This document shows positions 6,373-13,227 of a DNA stretch of 13,369 bases, one piece after another. Every line of letters begins with the position of its first letter. Positions within the stretch are counted from its first letter, which is position 1. The notes under the pieces are model-generated. The model was not told where the DNA came from and did not search any database. It worked only from the letters and a program-made list of their open reading frames with translations. The position numbers and the translations under genes were made by a program. The stretch is from Prochlorococcus marinus str. MIT 9215. GTDB lineage: Bacteria; Cyanobacteriota; Cyanobacteriia; PCC-6307; Cyanobiaceae. Location of the stretch: positions 1 to 13,369 of the forward strand of contig CATBLW010000050.1 in assembly GCA_949486985.1 (NCBI GenBank), written 5' to 3'.

Positions 6373-9015
6373 ATGTTCGAGCGGTTTACAGAGAAGGCCA
6401 TCAAGGTGATCATGCTGGCCCAGGAAGAGGCTCGTCGCCTTGGCCACAACTTTGTAGGAACTGAGCAGATTCTTCTAGGCCTAATTGGCGAAGGGACCGG
6501 AGTCGCGGCAAAGGTACTGAAATCGATGGGTGTGAACCTCAAAGACGCCCGCGTTGAGGTTGAAAAAATTATCGGACGTGGCTCGGGTTTCGTTGCTGTA
6601 GAGATTCCCTTTACTCCACGAGCGAAGAGAGTCTTGGAACTCTCTTTAGAAGAAGCAAGGCAACTTGGACACAATTACATCGGCACAGAACATCTGCTGC
6701 TTGGCCTGATTCGAGAAGGTGAAGGTGTGGCCGCCAGAGTGCTGGAGAATCTTGGTGTCGACCTCGCCAAGGTCCGCACCCAAGTGATCCGCATGCTTGG
6801 AGAAACCGCCGAAGTCACCTCTGGTGGCGGCGGGGGCAAAGGTTCGACAAAAACCCCAACACTTGACGAGTTCGGAAGCAACCTCACCCAACTGGCCAGT
6901 GAGTCGAAGCTCGATCCAGTTGTCGGCCGCCATAGCGAAATCGACCGTGTCATTCAAATCCTTGGCCGACGGACCAAAAACAACCCCGTGCTGATTGGCG
7001 AGCCAGGTGTGGGCAAAACGGCCATCGCCGAAGGCCTAGCCCAGCGCATTCAACAAGGGGATATTCCAGACATCCTTGAAGAGAAACGAGTCCTCACCCT
7101 CGACATCGGCCTACTTGTGGCCGGCACCAAGTACCGAGGTGAGTTCGAAGAGCGACTCAAAAAAATCATGGAAGAGATCAAGGCTGCAGGCAATGTGATC
7201 CTGTTGATCGATGAGGTTCATACCCTGATTGGCGCAGGCGCAGCCGAAGGCGCCATTGATGCCGCCAACATTCTCAAGCCAGCCTTGGCAAGGGGGGAAC
7301 TGCAATGCATTGGTGCCACCACCCTGGACGAATACCGCAAACACATCGAAAGAGATGCTGCCCTTGAGCGACGTTTTCAGCCAGTGATGGTCGGGGAGCC
7401 ATCCATCGCTGAGACCATCGAGATTTTGCACGGCCTGCGCGAACGCTATGAACAGCACCACCGGCTCAAAATCACCGATGAAGCCCTTGAAGCAGCAGCA
7501 AATCTCGGCGATCGCTACATCTCAGATCGCTACTTGCCTGATAAAGCCATCGATCTGATCGATGAAGCTGGCAGCCGCGTGCGTCTGCTCAATTCCAAAC
7601 TTCCCCCAGCCGCCAAGGAAGTCGACAAGGAATTACGCAAAGTACAAAAAGAAAAAGAAGATGCTGTACGTGACCAAGACTTCACAAAAGCGGGTGAATT
7701 AAGAGAGAAAGAAGTTGAACTACGCGAGAAAATCCGAACCTTGCTGCAAAGCAGCCGGCAAGACAATGATGCTTCCGCTACGGCTGAGACATCAACGGAA
7801 TCGACATCAGGTTCAACAACAGATACAGCAACAGAGGCCCCCCAAGACGTTGCTGGCTCAAGCAGTTTCAGCCAAGAAATCTCTGCACAACAACAAAACG
7901 AAAACGCCGAATCAACAACCCCTTCAGCTGTTCTTACAACACCTGTTGTCAATGAGGAGGACATCGCCCACATCGTGGCCTCTTGGACAGGAGTGCCAGT
8001 GCAGAAACTCACCGAAAGCGAATCGATGAAGCTGCTCAACATGGAAGAGACATTGCACCAACGGTTGATCGGTCAAGACGAGGCTGTTAAATCAGTTTCA
8101 AAAGCCATTCGTCGCGCCAGAGTCGGACTCAAAAACCCCAACCGCCCGATTGCCAGCTTTATCTTTTCTGGTCCAACCGGCGTGGGCAAAACCGAGCTCA
8201 CCAAAGCTCTTGCCACCTACTTCTTTGGTAGCGAAGAGGCGATGATCCGCCTTGACATGTCGGAATTCATGGAGCGGCACACGGTCAGCAAGCTGATCGG
8301 ATCCCCTCCTGGCTACGTCGGATTCAACGAAGGCGGACAACTCACAGAAGCCGTTCGACGTCGTCCTTATACCGTTGTTTTATTCGACGAAATCGAAAAA
8401 GCGCATCCAGATGTATTCAACCTGCTACTGCAACTGCTTGAAGATGGTCGACTGACTGATTCCAAAGGCAGAACAGTTGATTTCAAGAACACCCTGATCA
8501 TCATGACGTCGAATATCGGCTCCAAGGTGATTGAAAAAGGTGGTGGTGGCCTCGGCTTTGAATTCTCAGGAGAGAATGCAGAAGAGAATCAATACAACCG
8601 CATTAAATCTCTAGTTAATGAAGAGCTAAAGCAATACTTCCGCCCCGAATTTCTTAATCGCCTCGATGAAATCATCGTATTCCGTCAGCTCAGCCGTGAT
8701 GAGGTGAAAGACATTGCCGAGATCATGCTCAAAGAGGTTTTCTCTCGTATCGAAGACAAAGGCATCACGCTCACAGTCTCCGAAGCGTTTAAAGAACGGC
8801 TTGTTGAAGAGGGTTACAACCCTTCCTATGGAGCACGGCCGTTACGTCGAGCTGTCATGCGCCTACTAGAAGATAGCCTCGCCGAAGAAGTTCTTACGGG
8901 CCGAATCAAGGATGGAGACACTGCTGAGGTTGACGTGGATGAGAATAAAAAAGTCGTTGTACGCCATGTGATCAAAAACGAAAACACACCTCAACTTGCT
9001 GGAGCAGGTGTATAA
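6373..9015 (+). CDS. clpC: ClpC, AAA+ unfoldase of the Clp protease
   Basis: An 880-residue Hsp100 protein that unfolds substrates with ATP and feeds them to ClpP. Order of parts: two N-terminal Clp_N repeats (about 1-145) beginning with the canonical MFERFTEKAIKVIMLAQ; first AAA domain with Walker A GEPGVGKT (209-216) and Walker B LLIDE (277-281); UVR-like helical segment with DQDFTKAGELREKE (434-447); linker; second AAA domain with Walker A GPTGVGKT (600-607) and Walker B VVLFDE (668-673); and a loop with GLGFEF (726-731) that would suit ClpP docking. I moved the start from a GTG at 6355 to the ATG at 6373 because the family begins at MFERFTEKA. Residues 460-523 form a Ser/Thr/Gln/Glu-rich linker with almost no hydrophobics, longer than I expect for cyanobacterial ClpC. 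Identity is certain. Confidence 0.98.
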   Translation: MFERFTEKAIKVIMLAQEEARRLGHNFVGTEQILLGLIGEGTGVAAKVLKSMGVNLKDARVEVEKIIGRGSGFVAVEIPFTPRAKRVLELSLEEARQLGHNYIGTEHLLLGLIREGEGVAARVLENLGVDLAKVRTQVIRMLGETAEVTSGGGGGKGSTKTPTLDEFGSNLTQLASESKLDPVVGRHSEIDRVIQILGRRTKNNPVLIGEPGVGKTAIAEGLAQRIQQGDIPDILEEKRVLTLDIGLLVAGTKYRGEFEERLKKIMEEIKAAGNVILLIDEVHTLIGAGAAEGAIDAANILKPALARGELQCIGATTLDEYRKHIERDAALERRFQPVMVGEPSIAETIEILHGLRERYEQHHRLKITDEALEAAANLGDRYISDRYLPDKAIDLIDEAGSRVRLLNSKLPPAAKEVDKELRKVQKEKEDAVRDQDFTKAGELREKEVELREKIRTLLQSSRQDNDASATAETSTESTSGSTTDTATEAPQDVAGSSSFSQEISAQQQNENAESTTPSAVLTTPVVNEEDIAHIVASWTGVPVQKLTESESMKLLNMEETLHQRLIGQDEAVKSVSKAIRRARVGLKNPNRPIASFIFSGPTGVGKTELTKALATYFFGSEEAMIRLDMSEFMERHTVSKLIGSPPGYVGFNEGGQLTEAVRRRPYTVVLFDEIEKAHPDVFNLLLQLLEDGRLTDSKGRTVDFKNTLIIMTSNIGSKVIEKGGGGLGFEFSGENAEENQYNRIKSLVNEELKQYFRPEFLNRLDEIIVFRQLSRDEVKDIAEIMLKEVFSRIEDKGITLTVSEAFKERLVEEGYNPSYGARPLRRAVMRLLEDSLAEEVLTGRIKDGDTAEVDVDENKKVVVRHVIKNENTPQLAGAGV

Positions 9016-9025
9016 CACCAGCTCC
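9001..9025 (+). terminator. Strong hairpin across the clpC stop codon
   Basis: Outer arms GGAGC/GCTCC (9001-9005, 9021-9025) and inner arms GGTGT/ACACC (9007-9011, 9015-9019) form a ten-pair stem with one A-A mismatch (9006/9020) and a three-base loop. The clpC TAA (9013-9015) lies in the loop and the edge of the inner arm. The bases after it (AATAAACG) are not a T-run, so this is either a weak or factor-dependent terminator or a 3'-end stabiliser for the clpC transcript. Confidence 0.55.
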
Positions 9026-9054
9026 AATAAACGACAAATCAATGATCAATTAGT

Positions 9055-10218
9055 GTGCCGCAGTTTAACATTCTAAACTCTTCTCACTGCATAGCTCCTG
9101 CAACGGTTATTCGAGGCGAGCATGCCTGGCAGGAAGGCATGCATCTGGTGGGCTCAATTTGCCGCAAGCCAATCATGGTTGGCCGCAGCAATGCCACATC
9201 TTTACTTCGAAAGAACATCTTCAATGACCTCGAGAGGCTTGAACTCAGGCCTATTTCAGCTGAACTTGATCACGATTGTTGCGAGGTCGACCTTCAACGG
9301 CTGCATTCGATTGCTCTCAGTAAACGCTGCGATGGCGTGGTCGCAGCAGGAGGGGGAAAAGTGCTCGATGCTGGCAAGCTGCTCGCCCATCGGCTGGGCG
9401 TGCCATGCATCACGGTGCCCTTAAGTGCATCAACTTGTGCAGGCTGGACAGCCTTAGCCAATGTCTATTCACCAGAGGGAGCGTTTCACCACGATGAAGT
9501 ACTCAATAGCTGTCCAGAACTAATTATTTTCGATCATGGCTTTGTTCGCCAGGCCCCTGCACGCACACTTGCGAGCGGGATCGCCGATGCCCTGGCCAAG
9601 TGGTACGAGGCGTCAATTAGCAGTGGTTCAAGCAGTGATGGGTTGATCCAACAAGCTGTGCAAATGGCGCGGGTATTGCGCGATCAGTTGCTTATTGATG
9701 GGCCAACGGCCCTCCGCAATCAAGATGACCCGGCCTGGGCCAGGGTTGCTGAAGCTTGTGCACTAACAGCTGGATTGGTCGGAGGTATTGGCGGCGCTCG
9801 CTGCCGCACAGTCGCCGCCCATGCCGTGCACAACGGCCTCACCCAATTGCAGGGCTGCCATCAGATGCTGCATGGCGAAAAGGTTGGCTATGGAATCCTT
9901 GTTCAATTGCGCCTAGAGGAGATTATTGGCGGGCATCAACTAGCGGGACAGGCAAGGCGACAGCTGTTGCCATTTCTCAAAGAACTGGATCTACCGATCA
10001 ACCTTGAAGATCTTGGCCTGGCCAAAGCGAGCCTGGCCGAGCTTCAAGAGGTCTGCCGATTTGCTTGCCGTGAAGGCTCTGACATTCACCACCTTCCTTT
10101 CCCTGTTAGTGCAGGAGGCCTGCTCGAAGCCCTTGTTGCGGCCGGCGACATCGGCTCCACAAGCAGCGAACGTTCCCAAAACCGACAAAAGCACAATGAT
10201 TTGAGCGAAATAATTTGA
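9055..10218 (+). CDS. GldA-family metal-dependent alcohol/polyol dehydrogenase
   Basis: A 387-residue member of the iron/zinc-containing alcohol dehydrogenase family, closest in motifs to glycerol dehydrogenase GldA. The NAD-binding half has DGVVAAGGGKVLDAGK (93-108) and TVPLSASTCAGWTALANVYS (120-139). The metal-site half has GIADALAKWYEA with Asp178, AAHAVHNGLTQL with His256, and LHGEKVGYGIL with His273, matching the Asp-His-His ligands of E. coli GldA. NAD-dependent oxidation of a small polyol or reduction of a keto compound is expected, but the substrate is unknown. The start is GTG with no clear ribosome site; an in-frame stop lies just upstream. It begins 39 bases after clpC. The last six residues come from a 14-bp tandem repeat that also supplies the stop codon, so the C-terminus is probably recently altered. 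Confidence 0.9.
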   Translation: MPQFNILNSSHCIAPATVIRGEHAWQEGMHLVGSICRKPIMVGRSNATSLLRKNIFNDLERLELRPISAELDHDCCEVDLQRLHSIALSKRCDGVVAAGGGKVLDAGKLLAHRLGVPCITVPLSASTCAGWTALANVYSPEGAFHHDEVLNSCPELIIFDHGFVRQAPARTLASGIADALAKWYEASISSGSSSDGLIQQAVQMARVLRDQLLIDGPTALRNQDDPAWARVAEACALTAGLVGGIGGARCRTVAAHAVHNGLTQLQGCHQMLHGEKVGYGILVQLRLEEIIGGHQLAGQARRQLLPFLKELDLPINLEDLGLAKASLAELQEVCRFACREGSDIHHLPFPVSAGGLLEALVAAGDIGSTSSERSQNRQKHNDLSEII

Positions 10219-10249
10219 GCGAAACGATTTGAGCGAAATGGTTTGAGCG
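10199..10249. repeat. 14-bp tandem repeat, about 3.6 copies
   Basis: TTTGAGCG recurs at 10200, 10214, 10228 and 10242, exactly 14 bases apart. The first three copies continue with GAAA... as TTTGAGCGAAATAA, TTTGAGCGAAACGA and TTTGAGCGAAATGG; the fourth breaks off into CCGCAT. The array covers the end of the dehydrogenase gene: its TGA stop (10216-10218) is inside the second copy. Because 14 is not a multiple of three, each copy is read in a new frame. A looser match, TTTGAACG, occurs at 10292 at the hydrolase start. Confidence 0.9.
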
Positions 10250-10280
10250 CCGCATCCATAGCATCAACAACAAGCGTCTC

Positions 10281-10286
10281 AAGGAG
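10281..10286 (+). promoter_or_regulatory. Shine-Dalgarno that decides the hydrolase start
   Basis: AAGGAG, one of the best ribosome sites in the window, lies six bases before a TTG at 10293. This makes the unusual TTG the most likely start of the following alpha/beta hydrolase gene. The ATG at 10318 is in another frame. Confidence 0.6.
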
Positions 10287-10292
10287 ATTGGT

Positions 10293-11297
10293 TTGAACGG
10301 AGGTGGAGACGAAAGGGATGAACGTCAAGGGAACGGGCCCGAAGCAAGCAGTGGGATAACGCCAGAGATTTCTGCATCAGAACGACTTTTATGTGAGCTC
10401 ACGCCACAACTGTTGGATCCCCTTGCTCTTGAGCTCGCCAATCATGTGGAGTGGTGGCATCTACCTGGTCTGAGCAAGCGCTCTGAACCAAAAACTGATG
10501 ACAATCAGGCGGCTGCTGACAATGACCAAACTGAGGATCCATACCCCATTGCCATAACAGGAAAGGGCTCTCCTCTACTCATGCTGCACGGATTTGATAG
10601 CAGCTTCCTTGAATTCAGGCGTCTGGCTCCATTACTTCAAGATCACCATCAACTGTTTATTCCTGACTTGCATGGCTTTGGCTTTTGCCCACGTCCAAAG
10701 GATGCTGACTATGGAAACGAAGCAGTCCTGAACCATCTCAGTGAAATCTTGGCCGGCCTCGACACAGAAGAGCCCATCGGCATGATCGGCGCTTCCATGG
10801 GTGGAGCGATTGCGATGGAACTCGCCCGGCGACATCCCAAGCAGATCAACCGACTTCTCTTACTTGCCCCCGCCGGGTTGACAGGCCGGCCCATGCCTAT
10901 TCCTGCCCCACTCGACAAGTTGGGCGTGTGGTTCCTTAGCCGGCCTGGCGTAAGACGAGGACTGTGTCGGCAAGCATTCGCCGACCCAAACAGCAGCGTG
11001 GGAAAAGCAGAAGAACAGATTGCCTCACTACATCTACAAGTTCCTGGCTGGGGAAGAGCCTTAGCCGCCTTTGCCCGTAGCGGTGGCTTTGCCAATTGTG
11101 GACAACCACTGCCAAGGCAACCCGTTCATGGAATTTGGGGTGCAAACGACCGTATCCTTAAAGGTGCTCAAAAACGGGATGCCGTCGCCCTGCTGGAGTC
11201 TCACGTGGAAGAACTCAAAGACTGTGGCCACCTACCTCATCTGGATCACCCCAAATTTGTAGCCAATCGTTGGCTCGAAGGATTCCGCCAACCATGA
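10293..11297 (+). CDS. Alpha/beta hydrolase fold protein
   Basis: A 334-residue alpha/beta hydrolase of unknown substrate. Visible motifs are the oxyanion region LLMLHGFDSS (95-104), PDLHGFGFCPRP (124-135), the nucleophile elbow GASMGGA with Ser168, the acid in WGANDRIL with Asp286, and CGHLPHLDHP with His313. A complete Ser-Asp-His triad therefore points to an active esterase, lipase or similar enzyme. Residues 62-84 form an acidic, Asn/Asp/Gln-rich insert before the core that looks disordered. The start is TTG, chosen because AAGGAG lies six bases upstream. There is no signal peptide. Its TGA overlaps the ATG of the DUF2993 gene as ATGA, so the two are probably translated together and act in the same process. 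Confidence 0.88.
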   Translation: MNGGGDERDERQGNGPEASSGITPEISASERLLCELTPQLLDPLALELANHVEWWHLPGLSKRSEPKTDDNQAAADNDQTEDPYPIAITGKGSPLLMLHGFDSSFLEFRRLAPLLQDHHQLFIPDLHGFGFCPRPKDADYGNEAVLNHLSEILAGLDTEEPIGMIGASMGGAIAMELARRHPKQINRLLLLAPAGLTGRPMPIPAPLDKLGVWFLSRPGVRRGLCRQAFADPNSSVGKAEEQIASLHLQVPGWGRALAAFARSGGFANCGQPLPRQPVHGIWGANDRILKGAQKRDAVALLESHVEELKDCGHLPHLDHPKFVANRWLEGFRQP

Positions 11298-11932
11298 GCG
11301 AGTCCTCCGGAACCGGTCCGTTACTGCAACTAATGGCCAGTGGCCTGCAGCTTTGGATTCGCAGTCAATGCGATTCCGTTGGAGAGCTGAAGCTAGAACT
11401 TCACGGTTCTGCCTTGGAACTGTTTCGTGGCCGTCTTGCAGGAGTCAGCCTCAAAGCAAGGGACGTGAGCTTTCAGGGTCTACCTCTCCATCATGCGGAA
11501 TTAACCAGCGGCCCTCTCAAGCTGAACGTCAACCTCAGCAAACCTGGGCAAGCTGTACAGCTCAAACAAGCCTTCGAGATTCAGGGGAACGTGACGCTGA
11601 CGGGGAATGCCCTAAACAAGGCTCTGCTTTCAGATCCATGGAGCTGGCTGGGCGACTGGTTGGCCGAACAACTGATGGGGTTAACACCACTGGGAGGGTT
11701 ACGCATCAATAACGACATCCTTGAACTGCAAGCAGCCGTGATCGGACAACTTGAACCAGCCAAAAGCCAATTTCTTCTCAGAGCTGATTCAGGCACAATT
11801 TTAATCCGCCATCTTGATGCTGACGCCGAAGCAGAAGCCTCTCTGCCCATGGATCCAGGCATTGTTATCAAAAAGGCAGAACTAAAAGGAGGGCAACTGC
11901 ATCTAAAAGGTGAAGCGACAGTAAAACCCTGA
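11294..11932 (+). CDS. DUF2993 (LmeA-like) protein
   Basis: A 212-residue protein that matches the cyanobacterial DUF2993 pattern: GVSLKARDVSFQGLPLHHAEL (about 52-72), SGPLKLNVN, then QGNVTLTGNALNKAL, a GLRINNDILELQAA strand pair, and a C-terminal KAELKGGQLHLKGEATV strand. The domain is rich in beta strands. A mycobacterial relative, LmeA, binds phospholipid and works in envelope lipoglycan synthesis, so lipid binding is a reasonable but unproven guess. I use the ATG at 11294 rather than an upstream in-frame TTG at 11270, because it gives a 4-base ATGA overlap with the hydrolase gene and removes residues encoded inside that gene. It converges on cdsA with only two bases between the stop codons. 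Confidence 0.82.
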   Translation: MSESSGTGPLLQLMASGLQLWIRSQCDSVGELKLELHGSALELFRGRLAGVSLKARDVSFQGLPLHHAELTSGPLKLNVNLSKPGQAVQLKQAFEIQGNVTLTGNALNKALLSDPWSWLGDWLAEQLMGLTPLGGLRINNDILELQAAVIGQLEPAKSQFLLRADSGTILIRHLDADAEAEASLPMDPGIVIKKAELKGGQLHLKGEATVKP

Positions 11933-11951
11933 TATCAACCATTAATCAGGG
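11927..11951 (-). terminator. Inverted repeat over both convergent stop codons
   Basis: Arms CCCTGAT (11927-11933) and ATCAGGG (11945-11951) pair perfectly over seven bases with an 11-base loop. The DUF2993 TGA is in the left arm and the cdsA TGA begins in the loop. On the minus strand the stem is followed by TTTT (11923-11926), so it reads as a short intrinsic terminator for cdsA. On the plus strand no T-run follows. It could halt both convergent transcripts. Confidence 0.55.
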
Positions 11952-12855
11952 GAAGAATCAACGTAACTGCGAAATAGACAACAGCTGGTGTAAACAAATA
12001 GCTATCGATTCGATCAAGGATGCCGCCATGACCAGGCAAGGCATCGCCGGAATCCTTAAGGCCTGCATCCCGTTTCATCATTGACTCGGTGAGGTCACCG
12101 ACCAAAGCAAAAAGAGCGACCAACACACCAAGCAGGCCACCAAGCAACAAACCAAAGGGCCAAGCCATCAACTTGCCTGCCAATGCACCAATAGCCATGG
12201 AACAAAGCAGACCGGCCAGTGCACCTTCGACTGTTTTACCTGGTGAAATCGGTGAAAGGGGGAAGCGTCCGAAACGACGCCCCAGGGCATAAGAACCGAT
12301 GTCCGTGGCGACGATCATCAAACAGGCCGCCAGGGTGATCGCCAAACCTGAAGTGAACCAACCGGCGCACCAATGGGGAAGATTCACCAAGCCTGGCGCA
12401 AGGTCTAAAGAACTTAGGTTGCGCAAGCGCAGCCAATGACTTGGCAGAAATCCAAGGTAAAACAAACCAAAGATCGAGGCAGCAATATCAGAGATCGAGC
12501 CAGTGACAGGCTGCAACAGCAGCCATCCACAAATTGCAGCCCCAGCGAGGGGGAACACAGCCGCAGCGAGATCCGACGGCAAACCGCCAACAACTGCCCA
12601 CTGGGTGCTGAAAAGCAACAACTGACAAGCCACAAGGGTTGTTTTCGTCGCTGGACGAATCCCCGTGAACTGCGCCATACGAAACAATTCCAGCAAGGCC
12701 AGATGCACGATCACCCCAAGGGCAACAGTGAACCACCAGCCGCCCAATCCAACCACCAGCAGACCAAAGCCTCCAGCAGCCAAACCGCTTCTCACGCGCT
12801 GACGAGACAAACCTGAAGCCATCATCTGAAATCTAAAGTCCTCACGACGACTCAC
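11935..12855 (-). CDS. cdsA: Phosphatidate cytidylyltransferase CdsA (CDP-diacylglycerol synthase)
   Basis: A 306-residue polytopic membrane enzyme that makes CDP-diacylglycerol from CTP and phosphatidic acid, the branch point to phosphatidylglycerol. About seven or eight hydrophobic segments are visible (for example 24-58, 74-91, 97-114, 166-190, 210-227, 234-253 and 287-303). The C-terminal family signature runs from Ser258 to Asp284: S-x2-KR-x4-KD with Lys261, Arg262, Lys267 and Asp268, then PGHGGILDRID (274-284). SPGKTVEG (204-211) is also typical. The start is taken as the GTG at 12855; ATGs at codons 11 and 12 are alternatives and have GAGGAC upstream. It converges with the DUF2993 gene. 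Upstream is a long gene-free stretch that should hold its promoter. Confidence 0.95.
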   Translation of the reverse strand: MSRREDFRFQMMASGLSRQRVRSGLAAGGFGLLVVGLGGWWFTVALGVIVHLALLELFRMAQFTGIRPATKTTLVACQLLLFSTQWAVVGGLPSDLAAAVFPLAGAAICGWLLLQPVTGSISDIAASIFGLFYLGFLPSHWLRLRNLSSLDLAPGLVNLPHWCAGWFTSGLAITLAACLMIVATDIGSYALGRRFGRFPLSPISPGKTVEGALAGLLCSMAIGALAGKLMAWPFGLLLGGLLGVLVALFALVGDLTESMMKRDAGLKDSGDALPGHGGILDRIDSYLFTPAVVYFAVTLILPLING

Positions 12856-13227
12856 GTCCTCACCATCAGAGGTCTTATCTGCACAGCGGTTTCAACGTAC
12901 AAGCGCTCAAATCGAAGCATGTAATCAAGATCTTCAAGTCAATCATGGCGTGAACTTAGCCAGCTCGGTGGTTTCAAGAGCAGCAAGTTCGACAATCAAC
13001 TCTAGGATCAAGCCCTAAGTTCAAGTTCAACTCAGACGTTTCCACAACAAAGGCTCCTGTCATTCGAGCAAAGACAAGCCTCCTCCATCTCCTAACGAAA
13101 AAGAATGGGACAAGAATTGAATAAGAAAGAATCTAATCATGAAAATGTCTACAGGTCCTGGTGCTTTACCGACCTCATTCAGCTTGATGGCACGAAAGAC
13201 AACGTTTCAATCGCTGACGGATAGGCC
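12856..13227. other. Gene-free stretch upstream of cdsA
   Basis: About 370 bases with no convincing gene on either strand and no tRNA-like TΨC arm. It should hold the cdsA promoter (minus strand) and possibly one for the partial gene on the right. On the minus strand a TTGACT lies near 12940 but has no good -10 partner at 17 bases. It contains CGATTTGAGCG on the minus strand (12904-12914), an exact match to part of the 14-bp array at 10225-10235, a stem-loop at 13051-13081, and a small hairpin at 13154-13174. The right part (about 13085-13150) is noticeably AT-rich. Confidence 0.6.
13051..13081 (-). terminator. Possible stem-loop in the gap upstream of cdsA
   Basis: AGGCT (13051-13055) pairs with AGCCT (13077-13081), and TGTC (13058-13061) with GACA (13073-13076). 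This gives nine pairs with a two-base bulge and an 11-base loop. On the minus strand the stem is followed by TTGTTG, a poor T-run, so it could be a weak terminator of a minus-strand transcript coming from the right, or part of a small RNA. Confidence 0.25.

Noticed and set aside
7508..7515. HIP1 palindrome GCGATCGC
   Set aside because: A single copy inside clpC; marine picocyanobacteria are not enriched for it and one copy carries no signal.
7530..8042. 170-codon open frame antisense to clpC
   Set aside because: It covers the Ser/Thr-rich ClpC linker and adjoining domains; its product is a Ser-rich mirror of clpC codons with no motif, while the plus frame is clearly ClpC.
13109..13137. Possible promoter with TCTAAT as -10 before the partial right-hand gene
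   Set aside because: The matching -35 position reads GACAAG, a poor match, and AT-rich DNA here makes such hits common.
13154..13174. Small hairpin GGTC...GACC with inner GGT/ACC
   Set aside because: Only seven pairs with a bulge and no T-run; does not match any small RNA family I know.
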